DNA of 48,917 nt from JAYVJH01 sp043777595 (lineage in GTDB: Bacteria; Bacteroidota; Bacteroidia; Cytophagales; Spirosomataceae): the NCBI GenBank assembly GCA_043777595.1, contig JAYWHT010000048.1:1-48917 (forward strand). Reading direction: 5' to 3'. The notes beneath the pieces are model-generated. The model did no database searches. It was not told where the DNA came from and saw only the letters and a program-made list of their open reading frames with translations. Position numbers and translations under genes: made by a program. Every line of letters begins with the position of its first letter. The stretch's first letter is position 1. Shown here one piece after another: positions 8,391 to 17,016 of the stretch.

Positions 8391-8914
8391 ACCAGCCTAA
8401 CGACTTTGTGATTGATTCATATTTTGAAAAATGTATGAAATACCAAGATAGGCGAAAAGTAGTTGTTTTGGTGGATTTAAAGAAAAAAGCGGCAGACCAA
8501 AAAGAAAAACCCGAATATAGAATCGAAAACAAAAGCCGGAATCTGGTTGCTAAAATTGAGGTAGATGGTTGTCTGTTTCCAAAAGATAGCATGCCCCAAA
8601 AATGCGATTATTTGGTTTTAGTTTATTTCAAAAAAAATGAAAAAGTGGCGTATTTTGTTGAATTGAAAGGGAAAGAGTTAGACATTGCCATTGAACAAAT
8701 ACAAGAAACAATTAAAAATACGCACAAAAAATTATTTGGTTTTTCGCTTAGATGCAGGATTTCACAAAGTAAAATGCAACCAATCAAAGCTACAGGTCAG
8801 CAAAAAGAAAAGTTGATTAAATATCTTAAAAAGTATCACAACGAAAATACATCAAATGTAGTATCGACAGAATTAGTAAAAATTGGCAAAACACCATTGA
8901 TTGAAACCATCTAA
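8387..8914 (+). CDS. Small putative PD-(D/E)xK nuclease, partner of the ATPase
   Basis: I do not recognise a named family in this 175-residue protein. Its centre reads CDYLVLVYF, then YFVELKGKELDIAIEQI, giving Asp74, Glu92, Lys94 and Gln104 with the spacing of a PD-(D/E)xK nuclease core. The N-terminal half is rich in lysine (VDLKKKAADQKEK), and a conserved-looking KSRN at 49-52 lies before the core. Its ATG overlaps the ATPase stop, so the two are translationally coupled. I infer that it is the effector nuclease whose action the ATPase controls. Nuclease activity, target (DNA or RNA) and the antiphage role are untested. Complete, with no frameshift seen. Confidence 0.7.
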   Translation: MNQPNDFVIDSYFEKCMKYQDRRKVVVLVDLKKKAADQKEKPEYRIENKSRNLVAKIEVDGCLFPKDSMPQKCDYLVLVYFKKNEKVAYFVELKGKELDIAIEQIQETIKNTHKKLFGFSLRCRISQSKMQPIKATGQQKEKLIKYLKKYHNENTSNVVSTELVKIGKTPLIETI

Positions 8915-8921
8915 ACAATCC

Positions 8922-8999
8922 AGCCCCAAAGGGGTGTAATATATCAAGATATGGTAGAGCCATATCATAAAATCAAGATATGGTAAAGCCATGTCATAA
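8922..8999. repeat. REP-like repeat block, right flank of the cassette
   Basis: A small palindrome GCCCCAAAGGGG (8923-8934) is followed by two tandem copies of the 28-bp repeat (8943-8970 and 8972-8999). The second is identical to the copy after pyrH. The block ends 12 bp before the frr ATG. A similar GCCCC/GGGGCG palindrome recurs at 30086. Confidence 0.75.
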
Positions 9000-9011
9000 T
9001 CATAAACAAAT

Positions 9012-9572
9012 ATGGAAGAAGTAGAAATGTACTTGGACGATGCCAAAGAAACCATGGAAAAGGCATTGAAACACCTGACGATTGAACTCAGTAAAATAAG
9101 GGCAGGCAAAGCCAGCGCACAGATGCTCGATGGTGTACAGATAGAATATTATGGTGCTATGACACCGATTCAGAACATGGCCTCTATCAATACGCCCGAT
9201 GCCCGAACGATTATGATTAAGCCTTTTGAGCGCAAAATCATCAACGACATTGATAGGGCTATACGCAATGCCAATTTGGGGTTTTCGCCCAGCAATGACG
9301 GCGAAAACTTGCGTATATCTATACCACCACCAACCGAAGAACGCCGCCGTGAGCTATCAAAACGTGCTAAGTCGGAGGGCGATACCGCCAAAGTAAACAT
9401 CAGAAACATAAGACAAAGTACCAACAACGACATAAGAAAGCTAACGAAAGAAGGCGTATCGGAAGATGCCGTGAAGCAGGGCGAAGAGCGAGTACAAAAA
9501 CTAACCGATGGCTATATCGTAAAGGTGGACCAGATTTTTGCCGCCAAAGAGCAAGATATTATGTCGGTGTAA
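9012..9572 (+). CDS. frr: Ribosome recycling factor
   Basis: RRF, 186 residues, splits the post-termination ribosome together with EF-G. Family blocks are complete: LSKIRAGKASAQMLDGVQIEYYGAMTPI cut here for length as RAGKAS and YYGAMTP near residues 35-55, then IPPPTEERRRELSK and IRNIRQ in the long helical domain. Length is standard. It is normally cotranscribed with pyrH; in this window the pair is separated by the ATPase/nuclease cassette, so frr may depend on read-through across it or on an unrecognised promoter in the repeat block. Confidence 0.97.
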   Translation: MEEVEMYLDDAKETMEKALKHLTIELSKIRAGKASAQMLDGVQIEYYGAMTPIQNMASINTPDARTIMIKPFERKIINDIDRAIRNANLGFSPSNDGENLRISIPPPTEERRRELSKRAKSEGDTAKVNIRNIRQSTNNDIRKLTKEGVSEDAVKQGEERVQKLTDGYIVKVDQIFAAKEQDIMSV

Positions 9573-9589
9573 GGTTTGTAATGACTTAG

Positions 9590-9648
9590 ATTAGAACACG
9601 GATTTGAAGAGATTAGACACAGATAAAAAAATCAATCCGTGTTCTAAT
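9590..9648. terminator. Terminator hairpin between frr and recJ
   Basis: Fifteen-base perfect arms (9590-9604 and 9634-9648) enclose a loop of about 29 nt. The hairpin lies between convergent genes and can serve both. Confidence 0.6.
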
Positions 9649-9658
9649 TATTAAAGCA

Positions 9659-11374
9659 CTAATTTTCAAACTTCAAATCTTTGACAAACAACTGCAATGT
9701 TGTTTTGTCTCTAAAATTGTTTTCTTCAATATTATAGGCCATCGAAAACGGCTGACCACTTACCAACTGCGTTTTGTATTCGGCCATGCCAAAAGCAACG
9801 GCTGTAAACTTGGGTGAGCCTTCTTGATATACATCAAATTTAATATGTTTTTCTTTCATTATCAATGGATTACCTATAACTTTAAGGTCATGGCTCACAA
9901 AAACAGGGGTCATGTTTTGTGGGCCAAAGGGTGCCATTTGTTTGATGATTTTATAGAATTTTTGATTGATGTTTTTTAATTCTAAATCTAAGTCAATATC
10001 AATTTGTGGTACGAGCTGCTCGGCTGTAATACGCTGACTGACAATGGTTTCAAATTTTTGACGGAACAATTCTATGTTTTCGACAGGCAACGTAAGCCCT
10101 GCCGCAAAGGTATGCCCACCAAATTGTTCTAACAAATCTGAACAGGCTTCGATGGCCTCATAGACATCAAAACCCGCCACCGATCTGGCCGAGCCTGTGG
10201 CTTTGCCATGCGAATTGGTGAGTATAATTGTAGGCCGATAAAATTGCTCGATGCATCGACTGGCCACAATCCCAACCACGCCTTTGTGCCAAGTTTCTTT
10301 GTACAGAACAGTGCTTTTGGCATTGGCCAAAAAATCGTCGCCCCGTATCATATCAAGGGCTTCGTCGGTGATGCCTGTATCAAATGTGCGGCGTTCGATG
10401 TTGTGGGCATTTATTTTTTTTGCAAAATCAAGAGCGTTGTCCCAGTCATTTGACAGTAGCAAATCGGTAGCAGCTTTGGCGTGGGCAATGCGCCCAGCGG
10501 CATTGATGCGGGGCGCAAAACCAAAGACAACATTAGTGATATTCAGCTCGTTGTTCAACCCAGCTACTTCGGCCAAGGCTTTGAAGCTAATTCGCTTTTG
10601 TTCGTTGAGTTTTTTGAGGCCATAATAAGCAAGCACTCGGTTTTCGCCAGTAATAGGTACAATGTCGGCGGCAATGCTTACTACCAAAAAATCGAGACTA
10701 TCCATCAGCATATCGTCATCGTAGCCTTTGGCCACGCACATGGCTTGCAAGAGTTTGAAACCCACACCACAGCCTGTTAGTTCTTTGTATGGATAGGCAC
10801 AATCAGAACGTTTTGGGTCGAGTACTGCAACAGCTTCTGGTAGCGTTTCGTCGGGGCGGTGGTGGTCGCAAATTATAAAGTCAATTCCTAAACCTTTGGC
10901 CATTAACACTTTGTCAGCAGCCTTGATGCCGCAGTCGAGCGTAACAATGAGCGTATAACCATTGGCAGCAGCATATTCAACACCCTGCGCCGACACGCCA
11001 TAGCCCTCGCCGTAGCGGTCGGGAATGTAAGTTTCGAGATTAGGATAATATTTGTGTAGAAAATCATAAAACAACGATACCGACGTAGTACCGTCCACAT
11101 CGTAGTCGCCATAAATCAATATTTTTTCGTTGTCGTCAATCGCCCGAGACAGTCTATTTACTGCATTTTGCATATCGGCCATCAGAAACGGGTCGTGCAG
11201 GAAATCAAGCGAAGGCCGAAAAAAATACTTGGCTTCGTCATAAGTCTTTATGCCTCGCTGCACCAGCAACTGTGCCAACGGAATGCTGATGTTAATATCG
11301 GTTGCTAATTGTTCTACGCCCAGCATTTGTTCGGGCAAAATCGGTTTTTGGTAAGTCCAGCGTTTGGTGTTCAT
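9659..11374 (-). CDS. recJ: Single-stranded-DNA-specific exonuclease RecJ
   Basis: RecJ is a 5'-3' single-strand exonuclease of recombination and mismatch repair. This 571-residue protein has the DHH phosphoesterase motifs YGDYDVDGTTS, LDCGIKA and FIICDHHRPDE, followed by the DHHA1 segment with ECSDLLEQFGGHTFAAGL-like GGH motif and a C-terminal OB-type domain. An ATG at 11485 would add 37 residues that are unlike RecJ; MNTKRWTYQKP at 11374 is the usual Bacteroidota start. Complete and single-copy looking; transcribed toward frr. Confidence 0.95.
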   Translation of the reverse strand: MNTKRWTYQKPILPEQMLGVEQLATDINISIPLAQLLVQRGIKTYDEAKYFFRPSLDFLHDPFLMADMQNAVNRLSRAIDDNEKILIYGDYDVDGTTSVSLFYDFLHKYYPNLETYIPDRYGEGYGVSAQGVEYAAANGYTLIVTLDCGIKAADKVLMAKGLGIDFIICDHHRPDETLPEAVAVLDPKRSDCAYPYKELTGCGVGFKLLQAMCVAKGYDDDMLMDSLDFLVVSIAADIVPITGENRVLAYYGLKKLNEQKRISFKALAEVAGLNNELNITNVVFGFAPRINAAGRIAHAKAATDLLLSNDWDNALDFAKKINAHNIERRTFDTGITDEALDMIRGDDFLANAKSTVLYKETWHKGVVGIVASRCIEQFYRPTIILTNSHGKATGSARSVAGFDVYEAIEACSDLLEQFGGHTFAAGLTLPVENIELFRQKFETIVSQRITAEQLVPQIDIDLDLELKNINQKFYKIIKQMAPFGPQNMTPVFVSHDLKVIGNPLIMKEKHIKFDVYQEGSPKFTAVAFGMAEYKTQLVSGQPFSMAYNIEENNFRDKTTLQLFVKDLKFEN

Positions 11375-11466
11375 GGTGGCAAGATAGCGAAAAAGAACAG
11401 AAAAATTGTAAATCGGATTGCCGAAGCAACGGAAAAATGTAAAAGTATTGAAATACAGGCAATTAC

Positions 11467-11573
11467 AAATTAAGTACTTATTCAAAACTAATACGGTATT
11501 TTAATTTTGATAACTTACTGATTAACAGCATTGTATTTAACTCACGACACTGTACCATATACTCACGACTCCT
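11467..11573 (+). repeat. 107-bp dispersed upstream repeat, copy 2
   Basis: This is the reverse complement of copy 1 with about 92% identity. It ends 70 bp before the RsmI-like gene and reads in that gene's direction. It contains TAATTTTG, a perfect TAnnTTTG -7 match, with TTA 21 bp upstream, so it could drive the downstream gene. Confidence 0.75.
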
Positions 11574-11643
11574 TAGTTTATTGACGTTTTATTCCGAATA
11601 CAAAAACAGTGCGTAAATTGCCTTTTAAAATACCAAAACAAAT

Positions 11644-12345
11644 ATGACACTTTTTCTGATTCCAACGCCACTATCCGACGATTCCCTTGACACGTTACCG
11701 CCTCAAATTCAAGAAATTACAAAAGAATTAACTATTTTTTTTGTAGAAAATATCCGTACCGCTCGCCGATTTATCAGTAGCCTCAAACTCGGTAAGGTAA
11801 TTGATGAATTGACTTTTTATGAACTATCAAAAGACACACCTCCCGCCAATACACTGGCACAATTAGAAACATTACTCCAAACCAATACCAATGCTGGCGT
11901 ACTGTCGGAAGCGGGCTGCCCGGGTGTAGCCGACCCTGGGGCTGTGGCCGTCAAGCTGGCGCACCAGTTGGGTATTGAGGTACTGCCGTTAGTGGGGCCG
12001 TCGTCTATTTTGCTGGCACTGATGGCATCGGGTATGAGCGGTCAATCGTTTGTGTTTCACGGCTATTTGCCTATCGAAAAATCGGAACGAATCGCACGGC
12101 TCAAAGAACTTGAAAAACAAGCAATTAGCCAAAATCAATCTCAAATTTTTATCGAAACACCTTATCGAAATAACCAAGTTTTAGACGACATATTAGCTCA
12201 CTGTCATACAAATACGCTCATCACCGTGGCCTGCAATTTGACTGACGTTGGTGGCTTTGTCAAAACCCTTAGAGCCAACCAGTGGCGAAAAGCAAAGCCC
12301 GATTTACATAAAAAACCAACGGTGTTTTTGATTGGCAAACCCTAA
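11644..12345 (+). CDS. RsmI-like SAM-dependent methyltransferase
   Basis: A tetrapyrrole-methylase-fold protein of 233 residues, related to RsmI, which 2'-O-methylates C1402 of 16S rRNA. Visible blocks are LIPTPL at the N-terminus, ENIRTARRFISS, the SAM-loop SEAGCPGVADPGA and LVGPSSILLALMASG, and FIETPYRN near residue 175. It is shorter than classical RsmI and lacks its C-terminal helical extension; Bacteroidota often carry such a short paralogue. The exact substrate is therefore left open. A copy of the 107-bp repeat lies just upstream. Confidence 0.85.
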   Translation: MTLFLIPTPLSDDSLDTLPPQIQEITKELTIFFVENIRTARRFISSLKLGKVIDELTFYELSKDTPPANTLAQLETLLQTNTNAGVLSEAGCPGVADPGAVAVKLAHQLGIEVLPLVGPSSILLALMASGMSGQSFVFHGYLPIEKSERIARLKELEKQAISQNQSQIFIETPYRNNQVLDDILAHCHTNTLITVACNLTDVGGFVKTLRANQWRKAKPDLHKKPTVFLIGKP

Positions 12346-12649
12346 ATATTGCCAATATGGTTTGAGTTATTTTATAGTAAGTAATAATGTGGAATTGTGA
12401 TTGATTGAATGACTGAATAAGTATTTAATTTATAATGGGTTAGCTAAATTTATAATCCTGTCTAAATTTGCTCAGTTACTTAAGGAGTTGCGTATAAATA
12501 AACAAGATTTTGATTTGTTTTAAATGCCTGATTATCTCATAGTTACAATGCTTTTCGTTACCCGTTTTTTACTATTCACTACCTAATAGTATCTTTTGGC
12601 ACAGTTCGTGATACAGATACATTCAAAACCCGTAAAAATAGTATTTTTG
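12346..12649. other. Intergenic stretch without a recognised element
   Basis: About 300 A/T-rich bases between the RsmI-like gene and the TPR gene. A TGAATAAGTATTTAATTT string near 12412 resembles the end of the 107-bp repeat and TAAGGAGTTGCGTATAA near 12480 its start, but the order is reversed, so I do not count it as a copy. No RNA gene or clear promoter was seen. Confidence 0.4.
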
Positions 12650-14827
12650 ATGAAATTTATCAGCCTTTCAATAGCTCTACTTCTGTTTTTTGACAGTGTC
12701 GCTTCTGCTCAAAAAGCTGAAACGCCAGACAGTACGACTATTACCAAAAATTCTTCGCCACTTAGACTTGCATTGAGCCAAAAACGAATTGTTCAGCTTA
12801 ACAATGGAGCTGTTAGATTGGCGTTTTCGCACAACCTTGACCGCTCGCAATCTGCACTTAACGAGGCTCGGCAGGAGCAGCCCGATAACGACACCCTCGT
12901 CTATAACTCGGCTCTGGTAGCAGGCCAAATGAAAGACTACGACAAAGCATTGAGTTTGTTACAGCATACAGGTTTGGGCAAACGATACTTGCAAAACAAA
13001 GGCGTGTGGCACGCCCAACTTGACGACATACCAACTGCCCTCAAAACTTGGGAACTGGCATCGCTCAACGACACAATGTGCTACAACAAAGCCCTGGCAT
13101 ATTACCGAACCGATAACCTGACGGAGTCCATAGACTGGAGCCGCCGATTGGGTTTTTCTAAAAATGCACTCTTTCACGAACTCTACGCCAACACACTTTA
13201 CAGACAAAAAAAATACAAAGAAGCTGAAAAATTTTACGAAAAAAGTGAAAAAGTAGAAGCCTCTCCTCGACTTTTAATCCAAAGAGGCAATGTAAATCTG
13301 GTTCAGCACAGGTTTGAAGAAGCCGAGCTATTGTTTAGAGAATATATCGAGGGCGGCTATAGCCGCAACCGCTTTGCTGCCAGGCTGGGGCTTGGCCATG
13401 CACTTTATAGCCTGCATCGCTACCGTGAAGCAGTGATAGAGTACGATTTGGCTTGCCGCCTAAACGCACAGTCGGCGGAGGCTTGGGCTGGGCTGGGCAA
13501 TGCCCACTTAGGCGGGGGAGGCCAACGTCAAGCCCAAAAGGCTTACGAGCGTGCATTGGCCTTAGACTCACTCCGCAAAGATGCGTGGCTGGGTATGGCC
13601 ATGGTACACTATCGGCTGGGTGCTTACGATGAGGCCGTTTGTTGCTTTGAGGAAGCAGGCCAGACGCTCAATTCCAAAAACAAAGACCACGCCGACTTTT
13701 ATGCTGCACGTGGCTTTTGTAGGTTATACAACAAACAAATAAAAGCCGCCAAACCCGATATTGATACCGCTGTGCGGCTTTCGACCAAAACCATTTTGCC
13801 CTGTATGGCCATGAGCGAGTATTTGCGAATGGAGGGCTACTATTTGTCATCGTTGAAATGGCTCGAAAAAGCGTTTAAAGCACGAGGTGAAGGCCACGAA
13901 CGAATGCACGTAAATCGGGGTAATCTAAATCTAAAATGTAGCCAGTTTGAAGATGCCTTTGACGATTTTAGTAAAGCCAACGAAATAAACCCCAATAATG
14001 TCAATGCACTCAATGGCCTTGGTATTTCGTGGCTGCACTTAGACGAAATCGATAAAGCCCGAGCCATGTATGACAGTTTGCTGCGCCAACAGTCGCAAGC
14101 AATATTGTGGAACAACCGAGGCATTGTACGGTCGTATTTGGCATTACGAGAACAACAAGAACGCAACGAACAAAAAGCCAATGATTTGCAATTATTATCG
14201 CTTCAAGATTTTGAAAAAGCATTAGAAACCGACAGTACCAAAAAAGCCTACAATGTCAATATCGGTAATGTTTATAAAAATCAAGGACAAGATATACCCG
14301 CTCTCCAAAACTACCAAAAACACCTCAGCAAAAATGCCATCAACAACATCGGGGTTATGTACGGCAAAGGCGCACGCAAAGATTTTTCGGCACACTACCT
14401 CAATATTGCCATTGATTTGGACTCTGCAAACGGAATATTTAGATATAACAGAGCTAAGTTATTTCATGATAATTTTAAAAAAGACTACTCCAAACGGCCT
14501 GATATGCAACGGGATTTTAAGCGAATGCCAACCAAAGACATTAGCCTCAAATATAGCTCCGATGGCTTTGTAACGGTGTTTTTGTTTGATTATGACTTTG
14601 AGACTTTTAATTTTCCTGGCGAGCCTATTTTTGATGTACAGCCCGAGCCTGTGGACGATTTTGACTTTTTGGCTTCGCCCGACTTTGTACTCATGCACCT
14701 GCCACAACGGCTCAATAATAATAACCCAAAAGAAATAGTTAGTGAGCATTTGCACTCCTCACCACTGCACTACAAACCTACCCGCCGCCGTGGGCAAGGT
14801 AGCACTCGCTGCCCCAAAATTATTTGA
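12650..14827 (+). CDS. Secreted tetratricopeptide repeat protein
   Basis: A 725-residue protein with a signal peptide (MKFISLSIALLLFFDSVASAQ) followed by many TPR units, for example in NTLYRQKKYKEAEKFYEKSE, ALYSLHRYREAVIEYDLA and AWAGLGNAHLGGGGQRQAQK. TPR arrays are protein-binding scaffolds; here it would act in the periplasm or at the outer membrane. An ATG at 12596 would add 18 residues before the signal peptide, so 12650 is preferred. The last 100 residues are not TPR, are rich in Asp, Phe and Pro, and end in a basic tail. The role is unknown and it stands alone between unrelated genes. Confidence 0.8.
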   Translation: MKFISLSIALLLFFDSVASAQKAETPDSTTITKNSSPLRLALSQKRIVQLNNGAVRLAFSHNLDRSQSALNEARQEQPDNDTLVYNSALVAGQMKDYDKALSLLQHTGLGKRYLQNKGVWHAQLDDIPTALKTWELASLNDTMCYNKALAYYRTDNLTESIDWSRRLGFSKNALFHELYANTLYRQKKYKEAEKFYEKSEKVEASPRLLIQRGNVNLVQHRFEEAELLFREYIEGGYSRNRFAARLGLGHALYSLHRYREAVIEYDLACRLNAQSAEAWAGLGNAHLGGGGQRQAQKAYERALALDSLRKDAWLGMAMVHYRLGAYDEAVCCFEEAGQTLNSKNKDHADFYAARGFCRLYNKQIKAAKPDIDTAVRLSTKTILPCMAMSEYLRMEGYYLSSLKWLEKAFKARGEGHERMHVNRGNLNLKCSQFEDAFDDFSKANEINPNNVNALNGLGISWLHLDEIDKARAMYDSLLRQQSQAILWNNRGIVRSYLALREQQERNEQKANDLQLLSLQDFEKALETDSTKKAYNVNIGNVYKNQGQDIPALQNYQKHLSKNAINNIGVMYGKGARKDFSAHYLNIAIDLDSANGIFRYNRAKLFHDNFKKDYSKRPDMQRDFKRMPTKDISLKYSSDGFVTVFLFDYDFETFNFPGEPIFDVQPEPVDDFDFLASPDFVLMHLPQRLNNNNPKEIVSEHLHSSPLHYKPTRRRGQGSTRCPKII

Positions 14828-14926
14828 TGTTTCTTTTACCGTTAAATAAAAAGCCACAAGAAAAAACGGCTACGCCCCAACTATTGTTGTATATATGGGT
14901 CTTGAAAATAAAATAATAGCCCCACT

Positions 14927-15580
14927 ATGAACAATAAAGAAGAAAAACGAATCGCTGTGGTGGTCGGCGCAACAGGATTGATAGGCTCGTGGGTTGTCGA
15001 AAAACTATTGAAGTCAAACAAATATCATCAAGTACGAGTACTGACCCGTAAGATGCTTTTGATAAATGACCCTCACTTAGAATCAATTATATTTGATTTT
15101 GATAACCCTTCGCCAGATTTGGTCTGGGGCGATGATATATTTTGCTGTTTGGGAACAACTATGGCCAAAGCAGGCTCAAAAGAAGCGTTTTATAAAGTTG
15201 ATTTTGTTTATCCAGTCCAAATTGCTGCCATGGCTCTGGCCAATGGTGCAAAGCGGTTTGCTATCGTAACGGCCATGGGCGCAGACTCAAAGTCAGCTAT
15301 TTATTACAACCGTGTCAAGGGTGAAGTCGAAGATGCACTCAAAGACTTAGGCTATAAATCATTACTTATTTTTCGGCCTTCGTTGCTGCTGGGCAACAGA
15401 ACCGAAAAACGGATTGGCGAACGAATAGGAGAGCAGTTTATGAAGTTATTTAAACCCCTCATTCCAGGCAAATACCGTGCCGTTGAGGCCGAAAAAGTAG
15501 CTGCTGCCATGGTACTTATCACAACAAGTTCGGTACAGGGTACAGTTGTTTATGAATCAGATATTTTACAAGAATTTTAG
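14927..15580 (+). CDS. NAD(P)-binding oxidoreductase-like protein
   Basis: An atypical short-chain dehydrogenase-type Rossmann protein of 217 residues. The nucleotide-binding GATGLIGSWV is at residues 14-23, and a YNRVKGEVE segment near residue 126 provides a Tyr-x-x-x-Lys pair. It resembles the HTATIP2/TIP30-like and NmrA-like group of NAD(P)H-binding proteins. Substrate unknown. The dipeptidase gene starts 5 bp after its stop, so the two are probably cotranscribed. Confidence 0.75.
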   Translation: MNNKEEKRIAVVVGATGLIGSWVVEKLLKSNKYHQVRVLTRKMLLINDPHLESIIFDFDNPSPDLVWGDDIFCCLGTTMAKAGSKEAFYKVDFVYPVQIAAMALANGAKRFAIVTAMGADSKSAIYYNRVKGEVEDALKDLGYKSLLIFRPSLLLGNRTEKRIGERIGEQFMKLFKPLIPGKYRAVEAEKVAAAMVLITTSSVQGTVVYESDILQEF

Positions 15581-15584
15581 AAAA

Positions 15585-16265
15585 ATGCACCGACACATCA
15601 TACATCTTACAGTTTACGTTCTCTATTTTACAGTTTCAGCTTTTGCCCAAACCGACCCACTCGAAAAAAAAATGATTGCCAAAGGTCTGGTCGATGTTCA
15701 GAAGATTGACCCCAGTATTGCGGTTGATTTAAAATACTCGACAACCGACAATTTTATTAAAACCGATGTCTATGGCAACTTGACACGGGCGTATCTACAA
15801 CCAATGGCCGCACAAAAATTGGCCAAAGCCAGCAAATTATTACGGGCAATCAATCCAGACTACCATTTGTTAGTCTATGATGCGGCTCGTCCGATGAGTG
15901 TTACGGTTATATTTTGGAATAAAATGAGCCATCTACCGCCCCACCTCAGAGAAGATTTTGTGGCCGACCCCAAGCAAGGCTCGATTCATAATTTTGGCTG
16001 TGCCATAGACCTGACCATTGCCGACCAAAACGGAAAAGCATTAGATATGGGTACTCCCTACGACTATTATGGAGACTTGGCATGGCCAACCAAAGAGCAA
16101 TATTTGCTCAAAATTGGCAAACTGACCAAAGCTCAAATTACCAACCGTAAGCTGCTTCGCAAGGTAATGGTCGATGCTGGATATACGTCGATAGTGAGCG
16201 AATGGTGGCACTTCAATGCCCTCTCACGCAAGCAAGCTAAGGTTCGATATGGTTTTATTGAATAG
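15585..16265 (+). CDS. ddpX: D-alanyl-D-alanine dipeptidase (VanX/DdpX family)
   Basis: An M15D zinc peptidase of 226 residues that hydrolyses D-Ala-D-Ala. All zinc ligands and the catalytic base are present: His135 and Asp142 in SIHNFGCAID, Glu206 and His209 in SEWWHF, with the same internal spacings as VanX. An N-terminal hydrophobic segment ending SAFAQ indicates export. No D-Ala-D-Lac ligase or VanH is near, so a role in peptidoglycan turnover is likelier than glycopeptide resistance. The ATG at 15585 puts the signal peptide at the N-terminus; an ATG at 15546 overlaps the previous gene. Its 3' end overlaps that of rnpA by 11 bp in convergent orientation. Confidence 0.9.
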   Translation: MHRHIIHLTVYVLYFTVSAFAQTDPLEKKMIAKGLVDVQKIDPSIAVDLKYSTTDNFIKTDVYGNLTRAYLQPMAAQKLAKASKLLRAINPDYHLLVYDAARPMSVTVIFWNKMSHLPPHLREDFVADPKQGSIHNFGCAIDLTIADQNGKALDMGTPYDYYGDLAWPTKEQYLLKIGKLTKAQITNRKLLRKVMVDAGYTSIVSEWWHFNALSRKQAKVRYGFIE

Positions 16266-16653
16266 CCGCTGATAGCTGTTTGAGTAGCTTCTTCATGGCC
16301 TTTTCGATGGGAGAGTATTCTATTATTTCTTTGCCAATAAAGACAAAGGTCATAGCCATCAGTCTTTGGTCGTTAGAGTTTTGAATTAGCACCGATTTAT
16401 TGAGTCTGTATGCTTCTCGGCAGCGGCGGCGGATTAGGTTTCTGTCCACCGCCCGCTTGAATGACCGCTTAGAAACAGAAAACAATACTTCGGGCAGAAC
16501 GGCAGGTACTGTGGTAGGGGCGGGTTCTTGCAAATAAAATACTTTAAACGGAAAAAGGTAGCACGATTTTGTCTCGGTGCTACCTTTCTGAAACAAACGG
16601 TCGATAGTTTTTTTGCTACACAGCCGCTCCGATTTCTTAAATGTATGTTTCAT
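16255..16653 (-). CDS. rnpA: Ribonuclease P protein component
   Basis: The protein subunit of RNase P, 132 residues, which helps the catalytic RNA trim the 5' leader of pre-tRNAs. The RNR signature region KRAVDRNLIRRRCREAYR is present, as is the N-terminal FKKSERLCSKKTIDRLF. rpmH lies 72 bp upstream on the same strand, the classic rpmH-rnpA order. The RNase P RNA gene was not seen here. Confidence 0.95.
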   Translation of the reverse strand: MKHTFKKSERLCSKKTIDRLFQKGSTETKSCYLFPFKVFYLQEPAPTTVPAVLPEVLFSVSKRSFKRAVDRNLIRRRCREAYRLNKSVLIQNSNDQRLMAMTFVFIGKEIIEYSPIEKAMKKLLKQLSAAIQ

Positions 16654-16725
16654 ATTGTGTGTCTATTGGTATTGGAGTATTTTGACAAAGCGCAATCACT
16701 CAGCTACCCAACAACTCACAACTGC

Positions 16726-16884
16726 CTATTGCTTATGGCGTTTCTCGTCAGACACTGTTAGTTTCCAACGGCCTTTTTTGCGGCGAGCAGCTACTACTTT
16801 ACGGCCATTGGCCGATGACATACGCTCACGAAAGCCATGCTTGTTTCTGCGCTTGCGGTTCGATGGTTGGTAGGTACGTTTCAT
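16726..16884 (-). CDS. rpmH: 50S ribosomal protein L34
   Basis: A 52-codon gene that encodes L34, a small basic protein of the large ribosomal subunit. It begins MKRTYQPSNRKRRNKHGF, continues RERMSSANGRKVVAARRKKG and ends in KRHKQ, which fits Bacteroidota L34. It is first in the rpmH-rnpA operon and has a clear promoter at 16928-16959. Confidence 0.97.
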   Translation of the reverse strand: MKRTYQPSNRKRRNKHGFRERMSSANGRKVVAARRKKGRWKLTVSDEKRHKQ

Positions 16885-16927
16885 TTTTCTATACTTTTAT
16901 TCTCTTTGATATTCCTAAAATAGTCCG

Positions 16928-16959
16928 CAAAGATAGTAGTTTTATTTTTTAGATTACAA
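16928..16959 (-). promoter_or_regulatory. Promoter of rpmH-rnpA
   Basis: On the minus strand, TTG (16957-16959), a 21-bp spacer and TATCTTTG (16928-16935) form a perfect Bacteroidota promoter about 45 bp before the rpmH ATG. Confidence 0.75.
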
Positions 16960-17016
16960 ACAAATACAATATTATTTGCTGATTTCTGTCGTCATCTGCT
17001 TTTGCAATCGTTTTAC

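Noticed and set aside
12400..12500. Fifth copy of the 107-bp repeat
   Set aside because: Only short end-like pieces are present and in reversed order.
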